Assembly: GCA_934552825.1 (NCBI GenBank)
Contig: CAKTEQ010000003.1
Span: forward strand, 248,001 to 312,000
Direction of reading: 5' to 3'
From: an uncultured Oscillospiraceae bacterium
GTDB taxonomy: Bacteria > Bacillota > Clostridia > Oscillospirales > Oscillospiraceae
Length of the DNA: 64,000 bases
Below the pieces are notes generated by a model. That model saw nothing but the letters and a program-made list of their open reading frames with translations, ran no database searches and was not told the DNA's origin. The translations under genes were made by a program, and so were the position numbers. Positions 24,900 through 32,632 of the stretch are shown here, piece after piece (position 1 is the first letter of the stretch; the number at the start of each line of letters is the position of its first letter).

Positions 24900-26089
24900 C
24901 AAGACCAAACGTACATTATGGAGAACTGAAAAGCTCATATCTTTTCTATAATATTGCCCAGAAGACGGCAGCGTATCAGGAAAAGCACCCGCAGGCGCAT
25001 ATGCTCCGGCTGGGGGTCGGAGACGTGACGCTGCCCCTCGCTCCAGCGGTCATAAAAGCAATGCACAGAGCTGTTGATGAGCAGGCGGAAAAAAGCACAT
25101 TCCACGGTTATATGCCGGAGTGCGGAACGGATTTCCTGAAAAAAGCGATATGCGGGTATTACGCCCAGCGGGGTGTGGAGCTTATGGAGGACGAGGTGTT
25201 CGTCTCAAGCGGCGCCTCAGATGAGTTGGGGGACATACTCGACCTGTTTGATGGGGATAACACGGTCCTCATAATTGAGCCGGCTTACCCGGCCTATGTG
25301 GATACAAACGTTATTGAGGGGCACAGAATAATCCACCTGCCCTCCGGCAGTGAGGACGGCTTTGCGCCCCTTCCGAATGACGATATTTCAGCGGACATAA
25401 TCTATATATGTTCACCCAACAATCCCACAGGCGCGGTATTTACAAAAGATAAGCTGCGCGCGTGGGTGGATTACGCAAATAAAAAGGACGCCATTATAAT
25501 ATTCGATGCCGCCTATGAGGCGTTCATCGCCGACGGCGACGTGCCTCACAGCATCTTTGAAATCGAGGGCGGCCGAACCTGCGCCATAGAGATATCCTCC
25601 CTTTCAAAAACAGCGGGATTCACCGGGATGCGATGCGGCTATACTGTGATGCCGAAAGAGCTCAAGGCAGGTGGAATGGAGCTGAACGCCATGTGGGTGC
25701 GCAACCGCACTACAAAGACGAACGGCGTTTCGTATATCGTCCAGCGGGGCGCTGAGGCGGTGTTCACCGATGAAGGACTTCGGGAGACAAGGGAGAATAT
25801 TGAGTATTACAAGCGCAATGCCGCGGTGCTTATGGAGACGCTGGACCGCTGCGGTATAGAGTATTTCGGCGGCAGGAACGCGCCGTATATCTGGATGAAG
25901 TGCCCTGATGGAATGGGAAGCTGGGAGCTGTTTGACTTTTTGCTGGAGAAGGCGCAGATAGTCGGCACGCCCGGCGAAGGCTTCGGCAGGTGCGGCGAGG
26001 GGTATTTCCGGCTTTCGACCTTCGGCGACGCGGAAGATACAAAGGAGGCGGCAAAACGCATTGCCGCGCTCTTCGGAAAAGGAGTGTGA
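24896..26089 (+). CDS. dapL: LL-diaminopimelate aminotransferase
   Basis: DapL converts tetrahydrodipicolinate directly to LL-diaminopimelate with glutamate as donor, bypassing the succinyl/acetyl routes. The 397-residue fold-type I PLP enzyme shows YFNIAQKTAAYQ-like start (YLFYNIAQKTAAYQ), LGVGDVTLPL, FHGYMPECGTDFL, CSPNNPTGAVF, FDAAYEAFI, and the PLP lysine in ISSLSKTAGFTGMRCGYTV near residue 240, a DapL hallmark. Start overlaps the dapF stop (ATGA). Confidence 0.94.
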   Translation: MTRPNVHYGELKSSYLFYNIAQKTAAYQEKHPQAHMLRLGVGDVTLPLAPAVIKAMHRAVDEQAEKSTFHGYMPECGTDFLKKAICGYYAQRGVELMEDEVFVSSGASDELGDILDLFDGDNTVLIIEPAYPAYVDTNVIEGHRIIHLPSGSEDGFAPLPNDDISADIIYICSPNNPTGAVFTKDKLRAWVDYANKKDAIIIFDAAYEAFIADGDVPHSIFEIEGGRTCAIEISSLSKTAGFTGMRCGYTVMPKELKAGGMELNAMWVRNRTTKTNGVSYIVQRGAEAVFTDEGLRETRENIEYYKRNAAVLMETLDRCGIEYFGGRNAPYIWMKCPDGMGSWELFDFLLEKAQIVGTPGEGFGRCGEGYFRLSTFGDAEDTKEAAKRIAALFGKGV

Positions 26090-26093
26090 TGCA

Positions 26094-27188
26094 ATGAGGA
26101 TAAAAGACCGCAAGATAGTTCTTGAGGACGGCAGCGAATATCTGGGCTACGGCTTCGGGAGCCATGCAGACCGCGTATGCGAGATAGTTTTCAATACATC
26201 CATGGTGGGCTATCAGGAGATAGTTTCCGACCCTTCATACACGGATCAGATGGTGGTTATGACGTACCCGCTCATCGGTAATTACGGTATAACCGACGAT
26301 GACTTTGAGTGCAAAAACCCAAGCCTCGGAGCAATGGTGGTTTATGACTATAACGATATGCCGTCGAATTTCCGGTATACAAAAACCCTCTCGGAGCTTC
26401 TTGAGGAGAACGGGATCCCCGGCATATCCGGCGTGGATACCCGCAAGCTAACCCGCAGTATCCGTGACTTCGGGTCGCGGCGTGTGCTCATAACCTCGGC
26501 AGACATGCCAAAGGAAGAGGCGCTGGAGATAATAAAAAATACTCCAGTGCCCCACGACGCAGTGAGCCGTGTCAGCTGCGCAAAGCGCTGGTATTCCCGC
26601 ACGGCGAACCCCCAGTTCAATGTTGTGGCGGTGGACTGCGGCATAAAGCTGAATATAATCCGCAAGCTCAACAGCTTCGGCTGCAACGTGACGGTCGTGC
26701 CCCACGACGTCACGGCTGAAGAGATAGAGTTCATGAAGCCTGACGGTGTTTTTCTCTCCAACGGCCCCGGCGACCCTGAGGACGTTGTAGAGGTGATCGA
26801 GACGGTGAAAAAGCTCCGGGGCAAGTACCCCATTTTCGGCATATGCCTCGGGCACCAGATAATCTCTCTCGCCTACGGTGCCCACACATATAAGCTCAAG
26901 TTCGGCCACAGGGGCGGGAACCATCCGGTGATGAACCTCCTGACAGGTAAGATCGAGATAACCTCCCAGAACCACAGCTATGCCGTGGACTCGGACAGCG
27001 TGGCGGGTACCGGACTGGAGATAACACATATGAATCTGCTTGATAATACCGTGGAGGGACTGCGCTGCGAAAAGGACATGGTTTTCAGCGTGCAGTACCA
27101 TCCGGAGAGCGCGCCCGGTCCCCAGGACAGCGTGTATCTGTTTGAGCAGTTCACGGCAATGATGAAGGAGGCGAAGGGTAATGCCTAA
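26094..27188 (+). CDS. carA: Carbamoyl phosphate synthase small subunit
   Basis: CarA hydrolyses glutamine and feeds ammonia to CarB. The 364-residue protein has the N-terminal CPSase_sm domain (LVLEDGSEYLGYGFG-type start, STSMVGYQEIVSDPSYTDQ-like segment NTSMVGYQEIVSDPSYTDQ) and a class I glutaminase with FLSNGPGDPEDV, the Cys in FGICLGHQI and QYHPESAPGPQD. The ATG at 26094 has GGAGTG upstream. Its end overlaps carB by eight bases, giving coupled translation of the 1:1 complex. Confidence 0.96.
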   Translation: MRIKDRKIVLEDGSEYLGYGFGSHADRVCEIVFNTSMVGYQEIVSDPSYTDQMVVMTYPLIGNYGITDDDFECKNPSLGAMVVYDYNDMPSNFRYTKTLSELLEENGIPGISGVDTRKLTRSIRDFGSRRVLITSADMPKEEALEIIKNTPVPHDAVSRVSCAKRWYSRTANPQFNVVAVDCGIKLNIIRKLNSFGCNVTVVPHDVTAEEIEFMKPDGVFLSNGPGDPEDVVEVIETVKKLRGKYPIFGICLGHQIISLAYGAHTYKLKFGHRGGNHPVMNLLTGKIEITSQNHSYAVDSDSVAGTGLEITHMNLLDNTVEGLRCEKDMVFSVQYHPESAPGPQDSVYLFEQFTAMMKEAKGNA

Positions 27189-30100
27189 GAGAACGGATAT
27201 AAAAAAGGTCCTCGTCATAGGCTCCGGACCAATCGTCATCGGCCAGGCGGCAGAGTTCGACTACGCGGGCACTCAGGCGTGCCTCGCCTTGAAGGAAGAG
27301 GGGTATGAGGTCATACTCGCAAACTCCAACCCCGCCACAATAATGACGGATACGACCATCGCGGACAAGGTATACATGGAACCGCTGACGCTGGAGTTCC
27401 TCTCACGCATCTGCCGTCTCGAGAGACCGGACGCCATAGTCCCCGGCATCGGCGGTCAGACGGGGCTCAACCTCGCTATGCAGCTCGCGAAGAAGGGCGT
27501 GCTCAAGGAGTGCGAGATCGAGCTGCTGGGAACGGACGCGGACAGCATCGAGCGGGCGGAGGACAGGGAGCTCTTCAAGGAACTTTGCCAGGAGATAGGC
27601 GAACCCGTGGTCCCCAGCCAGATAACATACAGTGTGGAGGAGGCCCTCGCGGCGGCGGAGGAAATAGGCTACCCCGTCATTCTGCGCCCGGCATTTACCC
27701 TCGGCGGCACTGGAGGTGGATTTGCCAACGACCCGGAAGAGATGCGGGAGATGATGAAAAACGCGCTCGCTCTTTCGCCGGTGCACCAGGTGCTTGTGGA
27801 AAAGAGCATCAAGGGCTATAAGGAGATAGAATACGAGGTAATCCGCGACGCCAATGACACGGCGATAACCGTGTGTAATATGGAGAATCTGGATCCTGTC
27901 GGCATCCACACGGGCGACTCCATCGTGGTCGCTCCCAGCCAGACCCTCACGAACAAAGAGTATCAGATGCTCAGGGACAGCGCTCTGAAGATAATCCGAG
28001 CCCTCAAGGTTAAGGGCGGCTGCAATGTCCAGTTTGCGCTGGATCCCCACTCCTTTGCCTATTACGTGATTGAGGTCAACCCCCGCGTGTCCCGCTCCTC
28101 GGCGCTGGCATCCAAGGCGAGCGGCTACCCCATAGCCAGAGTCTCGGCGAAGATAGCCGTCGGTATGGACCTGCATGAAATACAGCTTGCCAACACACCT
28201 GCCTGCTTCGAGCCGGCGCTGGACTATGTTGTGACAAAGATGCCCCGTTTCCCCTTCGACAAGTTCCCGGCGGCGCAGAATACGCTGTCCACCCAGATGA
28301 AGGCGACGGGCGAAGTAATGAGCGTGGGGCGCACTTTTGAGGAGAGCCTCCTGAAAGCGATACGCTCCCTTGAGGAGAACAAGAACCATATCCATATGGC
28401 GAAATTCGACTCTGAGCACATGACCGTCGATGAGCTTCTCGAATATGTTAAGGAGGGCACGGACGACAGACTGTACGCCATTTCCCAGCTCATGTGGATG
28501 GGTGTCGACCACTCCCGCATCTGCAACATTACACAGATAGATATGTTCTTCCTTGATAAGATCAAGAAGATCGTTGATTTTGAAAAGGAAATGGAAGCAA
28601 ACCCCGGCTCCGGCGAGCACCTTCGCGAGGCGAAGCGGCTGGGATTTTCAGACGCGTATGTGGCGGAGCTATGGAAAACGGAAGAGGACGAGATATATGC
28701 CCGCCGTCAGGCTGAGGGAATATTCCCGGCGTACAAGATGATAGACACCTGCGCCAGCGAGTTTGACAGCTATGTGCCTTATTTTTACTCTACCTACGCT
28801 GACGAAAACGAGTCCATAGTTTCCGACAAAAAGAAGATAATCGTCCTCGGCTCCGGTCCTATCCGTATAGGTCAGGGTGTTGAGTTCGACTATTCCACGG
28901 TCCATGCGGTGCACACGATACAGAGCATGGGCTATGAGGCGATAGTCGTAAACAATAACCCGGAGACGGTCTCCACGGACTATACCACGGCGGACAAGCT
29001 CTATTTTGAGCCGCTCACAGCCGAGGATGTTATGAACATCGTCCATCTGGAGAAGCCCGAAGGCGTGATAGTTACTTTGGGCGGTCAGACCGCGGTGAAT
29101 CTCGCGGAGCCGCTGGCGCGGCGGGGCGTCAGAATAATCGGCACAGACTGCGACGCTATTGAGCGCGCGGAGAACAGAGACGCATTTGACGCGGTCATAA
29201 AGTCCCTCGGCATCCCCAATCCCCAGGGCGAGGCTGTCACGGATATCGAAAGCGGCGTCAAGGCTGCCGAGCGCATTGGCTACCCAGTACTTGTGAGACC
29301 GAGCTTTGTGCTGGGCGGGCGCGCGATGGAGATAGTCGCCAACGAGAAGATGCTGCGGCACTATCTGAAAAACGCCGTTGAGGTGGATGAGGATAAACCT
29401 GTGCTCATCGACAAATACCTCATGGGCAAGGAAGTGGAAGTGGACGCGGTATGCGACGGGGAGCAGGTGTATATCCCCGGCATCATGGAGCTGGTGGAGC
29501 GTACAGGCGTGCACTCGGGAGACAGCACCAGCGTCTATCCGCCCTTCTCGATCTCGAAGAAGGTGAAGAATACGGTCGCTGAATACACGACGAAGCTGGG
29601 ACTTGGGATAGGCATCGTCGGGCTGTTCAATATTCAGTTCATCGTGGATAGCCAGGAAAACGTGTATGTCATCGAGGTCAATCCCAGAGCGTCCCGTTCC
29701 GTCCCATTCCTCTCCAAGTCCACAGACAGGAACCTTGTGAGCATCGCAACACAGGTCATGCTGGGCAGGAGCCTGAAAGAGCAGGGCATAACGGACATGA
29801 CGCCCCCGGAGGGCACACGCTGGTATGTCAAGGCGCCTGCGTTCTCCTTTGAAAAGCTGACTGGTATGGACGCGTATCTCTCACCGGAGATGAAGTCCAC
29901 CGGCGAGGCGATAGGCTATGACGCGCGCCTGAACAGAGCGCTCTATAAGGCGCTCCAGGCATCAGGTGTTAAGATGAAGGACTATGGTACCGTGATCGTT
30001 ACACTGGCTGATGAGGACAAAGAGGAGGCGCTGCCTCTGGTCGAGCGGTTCTATAAGCTGGGCTTCAATATCGAAGCGACGATAGGTACGGCGAATTTCC

Positions 30101-30372
30101 TCAAGAAGCACGGCATCCGCACAAGGGTGCGGGGCAAGCTCAGCGAGGGGAGCGACGAGATACTTCAGTCCATCCGGGCGGGGTATGTGAGCTATATCAT
30201 CAACACCCGCGCCATCCTCTCCGGTGTGCACTATGAGGACGGCGTCGCCATACGACGCTGCGCCGTGCAGAACGGTGTGACCATATTCACATCCCTTGAT
30301 ACGGTGCGCATCGTGCTGGATGTGCTGGAAGAGATGATCCCCGGCATTTCCACGATAAACGCAGACAAGTAA
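27181..30372 (+). CDS. carB: Carbamoyl phosphate synthase large subunit
   Basis: CarB makes carbamoyl phosphate from bicarbonate, ammonia and two ATP for arginine and pyrimidines. The 1063-residue protein holds two homologous ATP-grasp halves. Each begins with a GSGPI-(V/R)-IGQ motif (KVLVIGSGPIVIGQAAEFDY and VLGSGPIRIGQGVEFDY) and has VEVNPR-type sites (VIEVNPRVSRSSALASK, VIEVNPRASRSVPFLSK). An MGS-like allosteric domain ends the protein. It is the last gene of the superoperon and is followed by a strong terminator. Confidence 0.97.
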   Translation: MPKRTDIKKVLVIGSGPIVIGQAAEFDYAGTQACLALKEEGYEVILANSNPATIMTDTTIADKVYMEPLTLEFLSRICRLERPDAIVPGIGGQTGLNLAMQLAKKGVLKECEIELLGTDADSIERAEDRELFKELCQEIGEPVVPSQITYSVEEALAAAEEIGYPVILRPAFTLGGTGGGFANDPEEMREMMKNALALSPVHQVLVEKSIKGYKEIEYEVIRDANDTAITVCNMENLDPVGIHTGDSIVVAPSQTLTNKEYQMLRDSALKIIRALKVKGGCNVQFALDPHSFAYYVIEVNPRVSRSSALASKASGYPIARVSAKIAVGMDLHEIQLANTPACFEPALDYVVTKMPRFPFDKFPAAQNTLSTQMKATGEVMSVGRTFEESLLKAIRSLEENKNHIHMAKFDSEHMTVDELLEYVKEGTDDRLYAISQLMWMGVDHSRICNITQIDMFFLDKIKKIVDFEKEMEANPGSGEHLREAKRLGFSDAYVAELWKTEEDEIYARRQAEGIFPAYKMIDTCASEFDSYVPYFYSTYADENESIVSDKKKIIVLGSGPIRIGQGVEFDYSTVHAVHTIQSMGYEAIVVNNNPETVSTDYTTADKLYFEPLTAEDVMNIVHLEKPEGVIVTLGGQTAVNLAEPLARRGVRIIGTDCDAIERAENRDAFDAVIKSLGIPNPQGEAVTDIESGVKAAERIGYPVLVRPSFVLGGRAMEIVANEKMLRHYLKNAVEVDEDKPVLIDKYLMGKEVEVDAVCDGEQVYIPGIMELVERTGVHSGDSTSVYPPFSISKKVKNTVAEYTTKLGLGIGIVGLFNIQFIVDSQENVYVIEVNPRASRSVPFLSKSTDRNLVSIATQVMLGRSLKEQGITDMTPPEGTRWYVKAPAFSFEKLTGMDAYLSPEMKSTGEAIGYDARLNRALYKALQASGVKMKDYGTVIVTLADEDKEEALPLVERFYKLGFNIEATIGTANFLKKHGIRTRVRGKLSEGSDEILQSIRAGYVSYIINTRAILSGVHYEDGVAIRRCAVQNGVTIFTSLDTVRIVLDVLEEMIPGISTINADK

Positions 30373-30380
30373 TGAATATG

Positions 30381-30420
30381 AACGCCTTCCGGGAAATACA
30401 ATTTCCTGGGAGGTGTTTTT
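30381..30420 (+). terminator. Terminator ending the nitrogen superoperon
   Basis: A 17-base-pair stem (30381-30397 with 30401-30417, a few G-U pairs) and a three-base loop are followed by TTTTT, nine bases after the carB stop. Its 3' arm contains GGGAGGTG, the only plausible ribosome site for the next gene, whose ATG begins at the very next base after the T run. Confidence 0.88.
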
Positions 30421-30735
30421 ATGCCGGGAAAAAGTACGGTAAGGAGAAAATACAGCAGATCAGAAATACGCGGGAACGATAAAGACGGGCGGCAGCCCGG
30501 CGTATTGGGTATAAGGTGCGCCGTGTGCCTTGCGGCGTTTCTGCTGTGTGCGGGATATAAGCTGATTTTCCCCGCGTCGGCGTCTGAGCTGGGCGCGAAG
30601 CTGTGCCGGACGATAGACAGTGACGGGGAATATGTGGCGGTATTGGAGAAGCTTGGGGAGGATATCGTAAAGGGAGAGGATATCCGCGCTGTATTCGCCA
30701 CGGTGACGGACATGGTGCTCACGAAGAGTGAGTAG
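30421..30735 (+). CDS. Small single-span membrane protein preceding the M50 protease
   Basis: The 104-residue protein has a basic N-terminus (GKSTVRRKYSRSEIRGND), one hydrophobic segment at about residues 35-52 (CAVCLAAFLLCAGYKLIF), and an outward soluble tail. I do not recognise a family. It overlaps the start of a SpoIVFB-like protease by eight bases, and SpoIVFB in Bacillus is held and inhibited by membrane partners SpoIVFA and BofA, so a partner role is possible; no LytM domain like that of SpoIVFA is present. The ribosome site is buried in the preceding terminator. Confidence 0.65.
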   Translation: MPGKSTVRRKYSRSEIRGNDKDGRQPGVLGIRCAVCLAAFLLCAGYKLIFPASASELGAKLCRTIDSDGEYVAVLEKLGEDIVKGEDIRAVFATVTDMVLTKSE

Positions 30736-31303
30736 TATATGCTTGCTCCGGGGCAGGCTCAGGATAAGATGGGACTTTTTCCTGCTTGTTCTGCTGGTGC
30801 TGCTTTTGTGCGCGGAGGAGATATTTTTTATTATGCTGCCGGGAATACTGATCCATGAGCTGGGGCATATCCTGCTGCTGCGGCTTAACGGCGGCAGCAT
30901 CGGGCACGTCACGCTCACGTTCAGAGGGATATCCATAGTTCCGACAGGGGGCGGCGGGGGAGTTTTCCGCTGCCTTGGAGAGATACTTGCTGGCCCCCTG
31001 TTCAGCTTCGTATTTGCATTCCTGCTCGCAGGTATATCTCCTGTGACCGCGGGCTTTTCCCTGCTTTTCGGGCTGTTCAATCTGCTGCCGTGCCGATGCC
31101 TGGACGGGGGGAGAGCGGTCGAGACAGCGCTCGGAGCTTTTTGCGATGATGCTGCCGGAGTTTCAGGAATTATTTCGGCTGTGGTGACGGCGGCGCTTAT
31201 TATTGCGGGCGCGGCGGCCGGGAATATGATACTTTTGGCGGCCGGGCTATGGACAATGAGACCGTCGGGTTATATAATTGGCAAAAAGACCATCAGGAGA
31301 TGA
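30728..31303 (+). CDS. M50 family intramembrane zinc metalloprotease, SpoIVFB-like
   Basis: The 191-residue, strongly hydrophobic protein has the site-2 protease signature HELGHILLL near residue 45 and the second metal ligand in NLLPCRCLDGGR near residue 122, matching SpoIVFB/S2P proteases that cut membrane proteins such as pro-sigma-K. It starts with GTG inside the preceding gene. Length is shorter than Bacillus SpoIVFB (about 288) because no C-terminal CBS region is present. A role in mother-cell sigma activation is inferred from family only. Confidence 0.82.
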   Translation: MSSICLLRGRLRIRWDFFLLVLLVLLLCAEEIFFIMLPGILIHELGHILLLRLNGGSIGHVTLTFRGISIVPTGGGGGVFRCLGEILAGPLFSFVFAFLLAGISPVTAGFSLLFGLFNLLPCRCLDGGRAVETALGAFCDDAAGVSGIISAVVTAALIIAGAAAGNMILLAAGLWTMRPSGYIIGKKTIRR

Positions 31304-31308
31304 TACTA

Positions 31309-31884
31309 ATGAGAACGACTATCAGTGTGGACCAGGCGCTGGAACTTCTGAAAAAGTATAATAAAGAGCCATTCCACATTCAGCACGGGATAACCGTATC
31401 CCAAGTGATGGGCTGGTTTGCCGAGCACGAGGGTTTTGGTGAGGAGGCTGATTATTGGCGCGTTGTGGGTATGCTCCATGATATAGATTTCGAGCTGTAT
31501 CCCAACGAGCACTGCATCAAGGCCCCAGAGCTTCTCCGGGAAGCGGGGATAGGCGAAGACGTAATCCATGGGGTTTGCAGCCATGGATATGGCATAACCG
31601 TGGATATCGTGCCGGAACACGAAATGGAGAAGATACTCTTTGCCTGCGACGAGCTCACCGGGCTCATTGGCGCGGCGGCGCTAATGCGTCCCTCGAAGTC
31701 CGTAAAGGATATGGAACTGAAGAGTCTCAAGAAGAAATATAAGGATAAGAAGTTCGCGGCAGGCTGCTCCCGGGATGTGATAGAGCGGGGCGCCGAAATG
31801 CTCGGCTGGGAGATGGACACGCTCCTTGATAAAGCTCTCGCCGCCATGCGTGACTGCGAGGACAGTATAAATTCCATGATGTAA
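31309..31884 (+). CDS. HD-domain hydrolase
   Basis: The 191-residue cytoplasmic protein has the HD metal ligands in FHIQHGITV (His), GMLHDIDFELYP (His-Asp, about residue 61) and later VCSHGYGI and FACDELTGLI. HD proteins are phosphohydrolases acting on nucleotides and related substrates; this stand-alone type, widespread in Clostridia, has no fixed function. The ATG at 31309 is preferred (GGAG ten bases before) over ATG 31300. It follows the M50 gene after five bases and ends before a terminator. Confidence 0.78.
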   Translation: MRTTISVDQALELLKKYNKEPFHIQHGITVSQVMGWFAEHEGFGEEADYWRVVGMLHDIDFELYPNEHCIKAPELLREAGIGEDVIHGVCSHGYGITVDIVPEHEMEKILFACDELTGLIGAAALMRPSKSVKDMELKSLKKKYKDKKFAAGCSRDVIERGAEMLGWEMDTLLDKALAAMRDCEDSINSMM

Positions 31885-31887
31885 TTC

Positions 31888-31922
31888 AAATCCCGCCCCG
31901 TCTATCCCTGGGGCGGGATTTG
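31888..31922 (+). terminator. Intrinsic terminator after the HD gene
   Basis: AAATCCCGCCCC (31888-31899) pairs with GGGGCGGGATTT (31910-31921) around a ten-base loop. The T run is short. Confidence 0.75.
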
Positions 31923-31953
31923 TGCGCTCGGGAAAAAATAGACAGAATTAGCG

Positions 31954-31982
31954 TTGACAAGGCGGGGAGGATATGTTATTAT
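31954..31982 (+). promoter_or_regulatory. Promoter of the tRNA-Ser genes
   Basis: TTGACA (31954-31959) and TATTAT (31977-31982), 17 bases apart, lie 18 bases before the first mature tRNA base. Confidence 0.8.
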
Positions 31983-32000
31983 TCTTTGCGTACTCTTTAC

Positions 32001-32089
32001 GGAGAGATACCGAAGTGGTCATAACGGAACGGTCTTGAAAACCGTCGGCGTGCAAGCGCTCGTGGGTTCGAATCCCACTCTCTCCGCCA
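32001..32089 (+). tRNA. tRNA-Ser (UGA)
   Basis: The acceptor stem GGAGAGA pairs with TCTCTCC (32079-32085), followed by G and an encoded CCA. The anticodon loop CTTGAAA holds TGA at 32036-32038. The long variable arm (GGCGTGCAAGCGC) is typical of class II serine tRNAs, and the T arm GTGGGTTCGAATCCCAC is canonical. Confidence 0.96.
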
Positions 32090-32149
32090 CTTTCAAAGGC
32101 GAGAGGGCCGGACACAATCAAATAGATATAGTTCTAACTTTTGCCTTAT

Positions 32150-32240
32150 GGAGAAGTACTCAAGAGGCCGAAGAGGCGCCCCTGCTAAGGGCGTAGGGTG
32201 GGAAACTGCCGCGAGGGTTCAAATCCCTCCTTCTCCGCCA
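32150..32240 (+). tRNA. tRNA-Ser (GCU)
   Basis: The acceptor stem GGAGAAG pairs with CTTCTCC, with discriminator G and encoded CCA (32238-32240). The loop CTGCTAA holds GCT at 32184-32186. A long variable arm and T arm GAGGGTTCAAATCCCTC are present. With the tRNA 60 bases upstream it decodes most serine codons. The CCA end runs directly into the terminator. Confidence 0.96.
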
Positions 32241-32275
32241 AAGAGCCGCTGTAAATTACAGCGGCTCTTTTATAT
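32239..32275 (+). terminator. Terminator after tRNA-Ser, first copy of a 32-base repeat
   Basis: AAAGAGCCGCTGT pairs with ACAGCGGCTCTTT (32258-32270), followed by TATAT. The 32-base unit 32239-32270 recurs at 32553-32584 with one mismatch. Confidence 0.85.
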
Positions 32276-32552
32276 AAGTTATATACTTACTCCTTTTTAT
32301 GGGAACTTTGAGCGGCGCAATTCCCGGTCGTTTTTTGCCAGCAACAGGTAAAGGAGCTATTGGTAAGCATGAAGATAGCAGCGGCAATCGCCTGCGGTAT
32401 TCCCTCCGTAGGAAGAGGCCTCTGTTCGCCTTGTTTTACGTCTGCCCTATACCTCATAAAGGAATTCATATAAGCCTGCTTGTTGTGGGGAAGCTCTCCA
32501 TACGGTGCTCCGCAGACCACATCCGACAATGCTCATCATTACTGTTCCTAGA
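32276..32552. other. Non-coding or degenerate segment between repeated terminators
   Basis: No convincing gene is seen. A minus-strand frame of 80 codons (32529-32287) reads MSDVVCGAPYGELPHNKQAY at its start and has protein-like composition at first, but no clear ribosome site and no recognised domain. Position between two copies of the same terminator suggests a duplicated or inserted segment, possibly a dispersed repeat. Confidence 0.4.
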
Positions 32553-32584
32553 CAAAGAGCCACTGTAAATTACAGCGGCTCTTT
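32553..32584 (+). repeat. Second copy of the tRNA-Ser terminator repeat
   Basis: It matches 32239-32270 in 31 of 32 positions; the one change (G to A) creates an A-C mismatch in the stem. The first copy starts inside the CCA end of the tRNA gene, which is what a tRNA-targeted integration site would look like, and an element-derived gene follows at once. Confidence 0.8.
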
Positions 32585-32632
32585 GTTGTTAATTCAGATA
32601 GTTACTGCGCCTTCAATATCTCGGGAAAGCTC

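Noticed and set aside
32287..32529. 80-codon minus-strand frame as a gene
   Set aside because: No ribosome site, no family, and it lies between duplicated terminators; kept only as a note on the segment.
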